DNA of 64,000 bases from Blumeriella jaapii (Eukaryota > Ascomycota > Leotiomycetes > Helotiales > Drepanopezizaceae). Below, piece by piece: positions 36,336-46,500 of the stretch. The notes beneath the pieces are model-generated. The model was not told where the DNA came from. It saw only the letters and a program-made list of their open reading frames with translations, and searched no databases. The DNA lies in the NCBI GenBank assembly GCA_009599575.1, contig VWND01000051.1:28245-92244 (forward strand). The letters run 5' to 3'. Position numbers and translations under genes: made by a program. Within the stretch, counting starts at the first letter, position 1. Each line of letters begins with the position of its first letter.

Positions 36336-36689
36336 TTAGTGATTTATTTTCGTTAGTATCGGGATCCGAGTATATACGAAAATTAGGCTCAGGCGTATGA
36401 TATGAACGAGGGCAGCGAACGAACTGGTTGCTACCTGCGTTGCTATTGTTAGTTCACAGGGTTCTGTAAAAGGCGGGGCTGGGAAAGGCATTTTACCTGT
36501 ATCAAAAGGTTCCGGAATGCCTGTGGTACCTATAGCAGCCAATGCCGGCGACGAGTAAATGTCGTATTGCATCGGTTGTAGAATAGTATTGTGAAAGATT
36601 TGAAAAGATGCAGGTGTTGAAACGGTATATAAGAAAGATGCATACCGGTGTACAAATAAAGTATTGTGCGAATTACCCCTTATATTCAA
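36336..36689 (-). CDS. 117-residue ORF, unknown, nearly free of RIP
   Basis: Minus-strand frame with balanced composition (QPMQYDIYSSPALAAIGTTG, then IPEPFDTGKMPFPAPPFTEP). It lies directly upstream of the 35404-36198 ORF on the same strand, so it could be a first exon or leader ORF of the same gene; a GT-containing junction is possible near the end but I cannot place an intron. No recognisable domain. The sequence between the two ORFs (36199-36335) shows nothing definite. Confidence 0.3.
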   Translation of the reverse strand: MNIRGNSHNTLFVHRYASFLYTVSTPASFQIFHNTILQPMQYDIYSSPALAAIGTTGIPEPFDTGKMPFPAPPFTEPCELTIATQVATSSFAALVHIIRLSLIFVYTRIPILTKINH

Positions 36690-37110
36690 AAAGGCTTAGC
36701 GTAGCCGTATACGCGAGGCTTCAAAAAGCAGTCTTCGCGCAAAAAGCAATTTTCCGCGCAAAAAGCAGTTTCCGCGCAAAAAGCAGTTTTTATATACGGA
36801 AGTCCCGCGCAAAAAGCAGTTTTTACATATAAAGGTCCCGCGTAAAAAGCAGTCCTCGCGCAAAAAGCAATTCCCGCGCAAGAAGCAGTTTTTATATACG
36901 GAAATCCCGCGCAAAAAGCAGTTTTTTATATACAAAAGTCCCGCGTAAAAAGCAGTCCCCGCGCTAAAAGCAGTTTTTGCGCAAAAAGCAGTCTCCGCGC
37001 ATAAAGCAGTTTTTATATACGGAAGTCCCGCGCAAAAAGCAGTTTTTTTATATACGGAGGTCTTACGCAAAAGGCAATTTTTATATACGAAGGTTTTACG
37101 CAAAATAGCT
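36690..37110 (+). repeat. Array of GCGCAAAAAGCAGT motifs
   Basis: About fifteen or more copies of CGCGCAAAAAGCAGT/TTTT, many followed by TATATACGGAAGTCC, spaced irregularly at roughly 16-35 bp. It is flanked by the minus-strand ORFs on the left and the satellite arm on the right. It resembles a subterminal binding-site array or an upstream regulatory array; the open frame across it (KNCFLRG...) is a repeat artefact. CpG is retained and RIP is weak. Confidence 0.75.
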
Positions 37111-37149
37111 TTTTCGATGAATTTTATTAATTTACTTAATCGAGAATTC

Positions 37150-37912
37150 GATATCGACGAATAAAAATAGAAAGGGAAATGGTGGCGACAGCGAGATAGT
37201 AGCGGCGAGATGGAAATGATAATAATAATATTAATAATAATATTGGTAATAATAGCAATAGCGAAGTGGTAGCGATAAGGTAATGACGGCGAAGTGGTGG
37301 TGGTGGTGGTGATGATGGTGGTGGTGGTGATAGCGACGAGGTGATGGTGATAGTGTTGGTAGTAGTATTAATAATAGTGGCGGTAGTAAGATGGTGGCGG
37401 CGAAGTGGAAATGATAATAATAGTTTTGATAGTAGTATTAGTGATAATAGCAATAGCGAGATGGTAGCAATAAGATGGTGACGGCGAAGTGGTGGTAGTA
37501 GTGGTGATAATAAAATTGGTAGTAATAATGTTAATAGTGATATTAATAGTGATATTGATAATGATGGCGGTAGTAAAGTGGTGGCGGCGAAGTGGAAATG
37601 ATAATAATAATGTTAATAATAGTGTTAGTAATAATAGCAATAGCGAGGTGGTAGCGATAAAGTGATAACGGCGAAATGGTAGTGGTAGTGGTAATATTAA
37701 AATTGGTAGTGGTGGTATTAGTAGTGGTATTGATAATGATAGCGGTAGTAAAGTGATGGCGGCGAAGTGGAAATGATAATAATAATGTTAATAATAGTGT
37801 TGGTAATAATGGCAATAGCGAGGTGGTAGCGACAAAGTGGTGGCGGCGAAGTGGTAATAGTAGTGGTGATAATAATATTAGTAGTAATAGTGTTAATAGT
37901 AATATTAATAAT
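37150..37912 (-). repeat. 175-bp higher-order repeat in the GTGG arm
   Basis: About four tandem copies of a unit of about 175 bp beginning near GGCGGCGAAGTGGAAATGATAA. Frames inside it repeat at exactly 175-bp offsets (37368, 37543, 37718). Internally it is made of GGTGGCGGCGAAGTGG-like satellite and AAT/GTT trinucleotides. Confidence 0.8.
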
Positions 37913-37913
37913 T

Positions 37914-38402
37914 GTAAGAATTAAAAGGTAAGAAAACATTAATTCAGACAATAATTGGGTTGATAGTCAGACTAATTTTTACCTTTTTCATTTTTAGTAA
38001 AAGGCGCTTATAAATACAAAAGGAGGAGTAATAATAATAATAATGATATTGTTTAACGTTTGGAAGGGGCAGTGAAACTGCGCTACCTCAAGCTTTCCGA
38101 AAGGCATTAGAAACGTGCTAAGCTGGGGATTTTTATATACAAAAGACTTTTGAGAAAGCAGTTATATAAAAGAAATGTGTGACAAAGGTTCGCAAAAGAA
38201 GGAGTAGAGCCTTCGAGAAAAGTATTTCTTAAGAAACCAGGCGAATTTCATTTAGTATGCTTTTTTAATCCTTATTCCGACCTTTTTTCAATTTTTTTTA
38301 ATATAATTTTAATAACTGGTTTCTTAGCAATCACTCTTATAAAGTGTTTTATCTAAATGTTATTTCTAGCTCTCATAGTATTATCCGGCCCTTACGGCCT
38401 AG
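37914..38402 (-). repeat. Gypsy-A LTR, truncated, inside the satellite arm, with a small insertion
   Basis: Reverse-oriented Gypsy-A LTR from TGTAAGAATTAAAAGG (37914) to TTACGGCCTAGG, missing the last 90 bp or so, which end GGTTCCTGACA in other copies. Less RIP-mutated than the full elements. Split by the insertion at 38031-38204. It shows that the inner TA element was a target for Gypsy-A. Confidence 0.82.
38031..38190 (-). mobile_element. Small insertion with 14-bp target duplication (SINE-like)
   Basis: About 160-175 bp not present in other LTR copies, flanked by CAAAAGGAGGAGTA (38017-38030) and CAAAAGAAGGAGTA (about 38193-38206), a 14-bp duplication with one difference. On the minus strand it ends in an (ATT)n-like tail. 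Long duplication plus simple tail fits target-primed retrotransposition of a SINE or a LINE fragment. A segment GTAGCGCAGTTTCACTG faintly resembles a pol III A box, but no B box is certain. Confidence 0.6.
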
Positions 38403-39454
38403 GCGACGAGGTAGTGGTGTTAATGGTGTTAGTGGTGGTGGCGACGAGGTGGCGGCGACGAGATGTTGGTGGTAGTGTTGGTGGTGGTATTGGTGGTGAT
38501 ATTGGTGGTAGTGTTGATGGTGTTGGTAGTGGTGGCGGCGACGAGGTGGTGGTGGTGGTGGTGGTGTTGGTGGTGGTGGTGTTGGTGGTGTGTGGTGGTG
38601 GTGTTAGTGGTGGTGTTGGTGATGGTGTTGGTGATAGCGATAATAAGATGTGGCGGCGGCGAGGTGGTGGTGGTGGTAGTGGTGGTGTTGGTGGTGGTGG
38701 TGATGGCGACGAGGTGGCGGCGCGACGAGGTGGTGGTGGTGGTGGTGGTGGTGGTGGTGGTGTTGGTGGTGTTGGTGGTGGTGGCGACGAGGTGGCGGCG
38801 ACGAAGTGGTGTTGGTAGTGGTGGTGGCGACGAGGTGGCGGCGACGAGGTGGTGGTGGTGTTAGTAATGGTGTTGATAATGGTGTTGGTGGTGGCGACAG
38901 TAAAGATGTGGCGGCGAGATGGTGGTGGTGTTTGGTGGTGGTGGTGTTAGTAGTGGTGGTGATAGCGACGAGGTGGCGGCGACGAGATGGTGGTGGTGGT
39001 GGTGGTGGTGGTGTTGGTGGTGGTGGTGTTGGTGTGGTGGTGGTGGCGACGAGGTGGCGGCGACGAGGTGGTGGTGGTGGTGGTGGTGGTATTGGTGGTG
39101 GTGTTGGTGGTGTTGGTGGTGGTGGGTGGCGACGAGGTGGCGGCGACGAGGTGGTGGTGGTGTTGGTAATGGTGTTGATAATGGTGTTGGTGGTAGCGAC
39201 AGTAAGGATATGGCGGCGAGATGGTGGTGGTGTTGGTGATGGTGGTGTTAGTGGTGGTGTTAATAGTAGTGTTGGTGATGGTGTTGGTGATAGCGACAGT
39301 AAGATGGTGGCGGCGAGGTGGTGGTGGTGTTAGTAGTGGTGGTGTTAATGGTGTTGGTGGTGGCGATAGTGAGATGGTGGCGGCGAGGTGGTGGTGGTGT
39401 TGGTGTTGATGGTGGTGTTGGTGGTGATGGCAGCGAAATGGTGGCAGCGAAGTG
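38403..39454 (-). repeat. GTGG/GGCGACGAGG satellite arm of the inner TA element
   Basis: Inverted counterpart of 28621-29507: (GGT)n with GGCGACGAGGTGGCGGCGAC units and little RIP damage. The Val/Trp/Gly/Arg-rich open frames up to 175 residues are artefacts of the repeat. Confidence 0.9.
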
Positions 39455-39694
39455 GTGTTAATAAAAGCGTTGATAAAGGGTAATAACTAATTCGTATAAG
39501 ATTTGTATTTTTTTCGAAGCTTTAAATTATTATACAACCTATCGTATTTATTAATTTTTAATAACTTTAAGATTAATTTTTATTTAATCGCGTGTTAATT
39601 TTGATTATATTCGGAGTTAATTTTACGCCAAATGTTAACTCGGATTTGACTCGGTGTTGAATCGGTTGTAATCCCATCCACAGGCGCCCCTAAG
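39455..39694 (-). repeat. TA-element L terminal region (inner copy)
   Basis: Reverse of 26139-26375 ending ATCCCATCCACAGGCGCCCC then TAAG. Followed by TA and the resumed 14-bp satellite of the outer element. Confidence 0.88.
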
Positions 39695-39696
39695 TA

Positions 39697-39840
39697 ATAA
39701 CAGCGAAATAATAGCAGCGAAATGATAGCAGCGAAATAATAGCAGCGAAATAATAGCAGCGAGGTGGTGGCAGCGAAATGATAGCAGCGAGATGATAGCA
39801 GCGAAATAATAGCAGCGAAGTAGTGTTAGCGAAAATATTA
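39697..39840 (-). repeat. 14-bp satellite of the outer element, resumed
   Basis: About ten AGCAGCGAAATAAT-type units continuing the array cut at 28114, then transition to the AT-rich part of the R region. Confidence 0.88.
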
Positions 39841-40297
39841 TTTAATATAATATTAAATAAACGTGGTTTAATATAAAATTTTTAATTTAAATTCGAAAAG
39901 TTTAATATATATTAAATATCGAATTAATTTAATTATATAAATTTGTTTCGGTGTTAATATCGAATATAATCGATATTAATACCGATTATATTCGATATTA
40001 CCGATTATATTCGGTGTTAAATCGTTATATCGATGTAAAAATAAACCGCGCCATTTCGGTATTAACACCGATTAGCAACCGATTATATTCGGTTTTAAAA
40101 CCGATTATAATCGATTATAATCGAATTAAAACCGGTTATAATCGGTGTATAATCGATTATAATCGGTGTATAATCGGTTTTAAAACCGATTATAATCGAT
40201 ATATATTCGGTTTTTTAAAACCGATTATAATCGGTGTATATCCCGTTTTGCAACCGGATATAATCGGTTATGATCCGATCCTAGATAAGCCGTACGG
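39841..40297 (-). repeat. TA-element R terminal region (outer copy)
   Basis: Reverse of 28117-28620: AT-rich part, TTTCGGTGTTAATATCG, the CCGATTATAATCGG palindrome cluster, then ATCCTAGATAAGCCGTACGG at the end. More C-to-T/G-to-A altered than the inner copy. The 147-residue frame across it is a repeat artefact. Confidence 0.87.
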
Positions 40298-40299
40298 TA

Positions 40300-43040
40300 A
40301 CCTACGATTTCGAAATATAACGGCAATTCAAATACTAATCGGTTTGCTGCGTATAACGAAAGTATTTATAAAAGCTATTAATTCAGTCGCTTAATTCGTA
40401 AAAGTCGTATATAAGGTTTTTATAATTTGCATTTCTGATATTGCTTTTTTTTACGTTAACGACGTCGAAGTAAAAAGCCCTAAATTATATTATAATAATA
40501 AATTTTTTTTTTTTAAAATTCGACGTTATATAATAAAATATATTCAAAACATCGATAAAATTATAATCTGCTTCGAAAAAGCCAAAGCTATTATTGGCCC
40601 TCGATTAAAATTTTGTATGCCCGAAATAAATATCGTCGGCTATATAATTAACAGCGCTGGCCGCTATTTTTAACGAAAGAAAATTGAAAAAATCTGCGAA
40701 TAAAAAAAATATAAAAATATTACCGAGGCCAAAGCTTTTATTAGCGTTATGATTTACTACCGCAATTAAATTAAAAACTTTTTTCAAAAAGCTGCATTTA
40801 TTTACGTTATAATAAAAAAAAAATCGATTTCGTTTAGAAAAAAAAGCAGAGCAAAATTATAAAAGTTTTTAAAAACGACTTTTTATCGGCTTTATCGCTT
40901 ATACGGATCGATTATAATCCAAACGCAAAAAAAATCATTTTAACTATCGACGCTAATATTTTCGGTTGGAAAGCTGTATTATAACAAATCGATAAAAACA
41001 AAAAACGGTATTTTTTACGATTCGAAAGCGGCTTATAATTCTTCGCGAAAGCACGCTACGACGCTATTAAACGAAAATATCGAAGCGCTTTTAAAACAAT
41101 AAAAAAAATAAAAAGCGAATTGTACGGCGTATATTTCATTTTGAAAATAAACGCAAAAGTTTTTATCGATTAATTAAACGGAAAAGCTAATAATTTATCA
41201 AAAACGCTCGTTATTAATTAAATAGCTTAAATACGATTTATAAATTTCGAAATCAGGCATATTAAAAAAACAATTAATACAGCGGCAAACGGCCTTTCTA
41301 AACGAAAACGCTTTTATTCGTTTGATTTCGCTAAACGAAGCGAACAAAACATCGACGAATAAATCGCTAACGAAATCGGCTGTTTTGTTATTTGCGCTTT
41401 GGGTTTTACAAAGCCGAAACTATTCGCGTTGCTATTTCGGCTGGCATTGCGAATAAAAAATATTAATTTTCGGGCCGAAAAAACATTCGCGTTATTATTT
41501 CGGCTGGCACCGCGAATAAATTTGACCGAAAACGATCGAAATAAGCCGATTAACGACGAAAATAAACTTTTGATCGATAATTACAAAACCGAAGATTTTT
41601 ATTTAATCGCATATTATTTAATTATTTTAGCCAAATTATTTAACGTGCTAAATTATTAATTCAAATTATTTAAAAACTAGGCTTTCGATTATATTTTAGC
41701 CGATAGGAAATTATACAAAATAAAAAATAATATATATTAAAAACGCTTAATAATAAATAATAAAGCCGATAAATTTCAAATTATAAAAAAAGCTTACGAA
41801 AAAGTGTTTTATAAAAAAACTAAAGCTATTTATTACCGAATCAAAAATAATTTCTGATAAAAAAAATGCTTCGAAAATTGCAAAGCTTTTGTTAAAAGCT
41901 GCGTTTTTTGCCAAAAACGAAAGCTTGGCCGAAAAAAAAACTTATTATATTCGACGTGGTTTTCTGGAATTTAAAAAAAAGTTAATTTCGACGTTATACG
42001 CGTATTAATTACCGATCGCGGCTATATATGCTTTGTATTCGCTATTAACGATTTATTTGAATAGCCTGAAAAGCGATTTCTTCGAAACGCTATTTTCGAA
42101 GCTATAGCGATTTTTTTTTTAAAAAAAACGTTGTATATCGATACGGTTTGTTTGGCAAATTAAACGTCGATAATAAATTCGAAAACAAAAGCGTTGTCGA
42201 GACTTTTACAAAAAAATACGGCATTTAGCGCATTTAAATTTTAGCCTACAATTCGAAAAGCAACGGATCCGTTAAACGAAACTATAAAAATATTTTTGAC
42301 GGCTTTTTAAAAGCTATTCGAAAAAGCTATAAGCGTTGGTCGCGGAAATTCTCGGAAATACTTTTTGCTATGCGTATATACATATACGTTTCTACTAAAA
42401 TAATTCTATTTTTTATTTAATACGGCAAAAACGCTCGATTATTTTTAAAAACAAAATGGCTTGTATAAAAGTTTTATAACGTAGTTAAAATAAAAACGAA
42501 AGCAGACTTATTAGCAATAAGATTTAAATAATTAAATTACCGCGATATAAATATAGAAAAAATAATTTTTAAAAAAAAAAGTATAGGAAAGCAATTAAAA
42601 AAGTCTGGAATAAAACCAAAATTTTAAAAAAACGCTAATTAAAAAAGGAAATTTGGTTTTAATTTACGACGTTTAGCGCGCTATTAATAAATCGGCCGAT
42701 ATTAAACTTAATTATAAATGGCTCGGACTTTACGAAGTATACGAGGCCGAATTAAATAAAAGCTATTACAAGCTTACGGAACTCGATAAAACAAAACTAA
42801 AAAAAACGTTCGCCGCCAACCGGTTAAAACGATTTTATAAAAAGAATTAGCAAATTTATTTTTCAGATTTTAATTCAGATAGCGATTCCGATTTTAGCGA
42901 ATTCGACGACGATTCCGACCAAAGCGATTATATATTTAAAAAAAAAAACCTTTTGAAAAGGTTTGGAAACAACCGAACGATAATCTCGTTATTAAAAGCA
43001 TAATTTAAATCGTGATTTTATTTATAACCGAAAAAAAAAA
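40300..43040 (+). pseudogene. pol: Gypsy-B RT palm, RNase H, integrase (continuation after insertion)
   Basis: Continues the RT in the same frame once the TA element and one TA are removed. The catalytic box is FFYVNDVEV at about 40446-40475, where YVDD has become YVND, a G-to-A change. RT connection follows (ITEAKAFISVMIYYRN near 40720-40770), then RNase H near 40930-41200 (STLIFSVGKLYY). The integrase zinc motif CVFCQKRK is near 41906-41930, followed by the core (LITDRGYICFVFAINDL near 42007-42060). An acidic C-terminal tail (DFSEFDDDSDQSD, about 42890-42930) ends pol. The 86-residue open stretch at 41399 is internal to pol, not a gene. Confidence 0.85.
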
Positions 43041-43555
43041 AGTGTATACAAAATTGTTTACTAACGGTTTTATTATTTTTATTATTTATTATTTTCTTTT
43101 TATTGTATATTATTTTACTGTTTTTGTTTTGCTTTATTTGTATACAATTTAATTATTTTGTTTTATATATATTATTTATTTTTGAAATTTTTTTTTATAT
43201 TATTTAAAACATTTATTATATTTTTCTTTGTTTAATTATATTTTTATTTACTAGAACAAAAGCTTTGTATATGTTTGAGCCGCATATTTAATACATTTAT
43301 ATTGCTTGCACGTTTTACGAAAAACTATTTTTTATGCATTTTATTATTTGCTACTTTTTATATTATTTATTTTTTTCGTTGTTTTAAACAAATGCCTGCC
43401 TAAACAATTATAATTTATTAAAAAAACAGCATGCGGATTTCCGTGACTTTTAAATACAAATATTTTATAATTTTCGAATTTTTTTTTAATTATTTTTTAA
43501 CAAATATAATACACTTTTTTAATTAACAAACTTATTAATATTATATCGTTTTTTA
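43041..43555 (+). other. Gypsy-B inter-ORF spacer
   Basis: About 500 bp of extremely AT-rich sequence between pol and the extra ORF, conserved in reverse at about 60560-61070. No coding signal. It could hold a promoter or a subgenomic start for the downstream ORF, but nothing specific is visible. Confidence 0.5.
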
Positions 43556-46500
43556 AGCAAAGCGTTGCTAAACCTAGCAAATTTATTTTTAATTTATTTT
43601 GGAACGGAATTATTATACGTAATTTTTCCGAATTTAAGCAGATATATAATACCGCTATCCTAAATTAATAAACAGCTTTCGTAAAAATATTTATAAAACA
43701 ATTCGATATAATAACTGAAAACGTTAACGAATTTTTATTCGATTACAAAAGTTTTATTAAAGCTGAATTCGTTCGCAAAAACTTTAATTACGACAAATTT
43801 TTGCTAAATTACGATAACGTTTTAAAAGCTTTCGCCGAAGCAAAAAAAGTTCGAAATAATAAAAAAAAAATGACGGATCGAATTTTGCGTTTTTTGCCAA
43901 ATCAACGAAAAAAAAAAATTTAAAAATACGTTTTTAGCAAAATTACCGGTATTATTTTATTTCGGCATTTCGCTCGCTTTTTCGAAATTATTACTTTTAC
44001 GAAAAAAAAAATTTGAATACTAAACGCTTATATTTTTAAAGCGCAAATCCTAAAAGCTAATAATCCAAGAGTTCGCAGATTCACAGGCTTTTTTATAGCT
44101 GTTTGCAAATTGGTCGACGACGTTATGCAATCGCTAAAAAAAGTTTAATCGGCTGCGAAACTTTAAATCTAAGTTTTTTGCAAAGCAAAAAATTAAGCGT
44201 CGTCAAATGCGGCATTTTTATATCGAAAAAAAAACGACGCTATTCCGATATTTTAAATTTACGAAAACGAAAAAAACGAGGAAGTTAATATTATTTTCGT
44301 TTAATTCGAAAAGATATACGCGGTAGCAACCAATATTTTTAAAACAGCTAAGATTATTCGGCGATTTTTATTTTTAATTATCGAAAACGAATTCGAAAAC
44401 GAAATCAAAAGCGTAATAGCAAATAACCGTTTATTCGAATATAAGAAATTTATTATATTTATAAAAACGATTTCGAAAAAAATAAAAACAGAAAACGTAA
44501 AAAAGCGCGCCGATATTTCCGAAATCTTTTTTATTCGAAAAAAAAAATTATTCGCGTCGTTAGCAAAAAAGACATCGCGAATAAAAACAGCCGGAAATCG
44601 ACGCCGAATTATAGCTTTTAAGCTAATTAATAAAAAACGCGACGATTTTACGAAATCAGATTTAAAAAACGCCGGTATTCCGAAAAAAAAAGATTTAAAC
44701 GATTTTAAATTTGATTTTTCGAAACTAAATACGCAAATATCAAAAACGCTTGCTGCGTTTAAAAACGTCGTATTACTACCGCTAATATTTCGGATTTTAA
44801 TAAAAGCATTTAAAATCTCGATTATTACACGATTCGATCGAAAAGACTTAAAAGGAAATATCGAAGTTATTACGGAAAAAATTATATAAAAAATACAAAA
44901 TCAAATTACTTTATTTAAAACTTTCGCTTTCGACGACGATACGATTTAAAAATTTTATTTCGATACTTTTATATAAAAATCAAATAAATCCGTCAGCTTT
45001 TTTTTTTTTGCTTCGAACGAAAATTAAACTAAGCTTTTTTCGGAAAACTGCAAGTATAATACGCTAAAGCAAATAAAAAAGATTTTTAAAAACGGTAACC
45101 CGTTTTTGCTCGAGTTTTTTTTCGCTGAAAAACTCCGATTTTTTAATTTCGTTTTTACGAATAACGTTAACGCCAGAAAAAACGGCAAGTTTTGTTATTT
45201 TTACGTACGCTATTACGCGTCGTACTGCGATTTAATTATAAAAAAAATCGACGTTATCGGCTTTGCTAATCGATTCGCTATTATCAGAAATTTAAATTAC
45301 GACGTGTTCGAAATTAATTTTAATAACCAATTTATATTCCGACGAAAAATTGCGAAAATTATTAAAACGCGTGCTAAAGCTTATTTAAGCTACGCAAATT
45401 TCAAAACAGATTTTAAAACTTTTAGCGCGATTATAAAACTCGATTAAAATAAAAAAAAATAAAAACAACGAGTATTTTCAAAAGCCGACTTTTTTGGCCT
45501 TTCGACCGAAAGTATATTTTAAAATTTATTTAAATTAAATTGCGAATTCGTTAATTACGTAGGGTTTTACAACGAAGAAAACAAATTACTGCTGTATTTT
45601 ATAAAAAAAAAAATAGTTATATATAAGTATTATTTCCGATTGGTTAAAACCCAAAAAGCGCTTACAGCTTTTTCGCTAATATATTTTATAGTTTTATTTA
45701 ATAAGCGCTTAGAATGCATCCCGGCCTTTATTTCGCTGCTTTGATTATTCGGAATTTCGGAAACTGCTGCCTTGTAGCTTATTTTGACGTTCCGATCGCC
45801 CCAAGCTTCGCTAGTTCCGACCGTATTATACTTATAAAATTCGATATCGCCGATTTTTAAAAAAAAAGAAAAATCGAAAACCTTATCGACGCTATTTTCG
45901 ATTATTACGTTTTGTTTGCATTTGTATATAATTCGAGAATAATCGAAGCTTATTTGCAATCGCACCACGACGCCAAGCTGATTAAAACCATTCAGAAAAA
46001 CCCAGCTTTTTCGTATTTCAGCGCGTTTAAAACAATGGTTTTAGTTATTTTATCGGATTACGAAACCGAAAGTTACGAAATAAAAAATAAAATAACTTTT
46101 ATTAGCTTTTCGACTAAGCAAAAGGTTTTCGTCAGATTTAAAACCTAAAAAACCGACGGCGCGATATTAATTTATTTAAATAATTATACGGCGCAAAAAT
46201 ACAAAAATCATTTCGAAAACAACGCTCCGATAAATAATCTAATATTATTTGTTTTACGACGAAAGCAATTATAATATTTTCGGTGGTTTCGATTGCAAAC
46301 GATTATTTCCGAACCATTTCGTAAAATAAATTTTTTTTATAAGCTTCGAAGCTTTTTCCGAAGCATTCGTCGATAAATAATTGTAATTCGATCTATCAGT
46401 TTTACGCGAAGCGAAAGCGTTAATCGGTTTTAATTACGACGAATTAATCGATTATTTTTACGATTTTAATATAAGATTTTTTAGCGCTTTTTGCAAAGCG

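Larger units (their letters stand above)
28117..39694. mobile_element. Inner TA element, 11.6 kb with coding-like centre
   Basis: Starts CCGTACGGCTTATC (R end) after TA at 28115-28116 and ends GGCGCCCCTAAG (L end) before TA at 39695-39696. Excising it with one TA restores the 14-bp satellite of the outer copy (GCGAAATAATAACAGCG). Layout: palindromic R region, CACC arm 28620-29507, unique centre 29508-37149, GTGG arm 37150-39454 (with a Gypsy-A LTR and a small insertion), L region 39455-39694. It is the only copy with a long non-satellite centre and so the best candidate for an autonomous or formerly autonomous form. Confidence 0.85.
26139..40297. mobile_element. Outer TA element (satellite-armed DNA element), interrupted by a second copy
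   Basis: Bounded by TA at 26137-26138 and 40298-40299. Removing it with one TA joins codons so that the Gypsy-B RT reads LMLNLRFRNITA, matching the length of the family motif. The L end begins CTAAGGGGCGCC (26139) and the R end finishes CCGTACGG (reversed, 40297). Its own sequence is 26139-28114 plus 39697-40297; the rest is the inner copy. Contents: L terminal region, CACC satellite arm, GAACAGCC hinge, inverted GGTGG/GCAGCGAA arm, palindrome-rich R region. No coding capacity, so it was probably mobilised in trans. Confidence 0.85.

Noticed and set aside
36690..37110. CRISPR-like array of direct repeats
   Set aside because: Motif spacing is irregular, spacers are not unique sequences of constant length, and the genome is clearly eukaryotic.
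38031..38190. tRNA gene in the small insertion
   Set aside because: A faint A-box-like stretch only; no cloverleaf or B box could be built.
38357..39409. Val/Trp/Gly/Arg-rich ORFs up to 175 residues
   Set aside because: Products of (GGT)n and GGCGACGAGG repeats in all frames; no protein-like composition.
26139..40297. Starship-type giant element with a tyrosine recombinase captain
   Set aside because: No captain-like gene at an edge was recognised; the structure is satellite arms, and the 2-bp TA duplication is well supported. Not fully excluded, because the centre is decayed.
45630..45968. 112-residue minus-strand ORF
   Set aside because: Antisense to the decayed Gypsy-B extra ORF, whose plus-strand frame is supported over a longer span.
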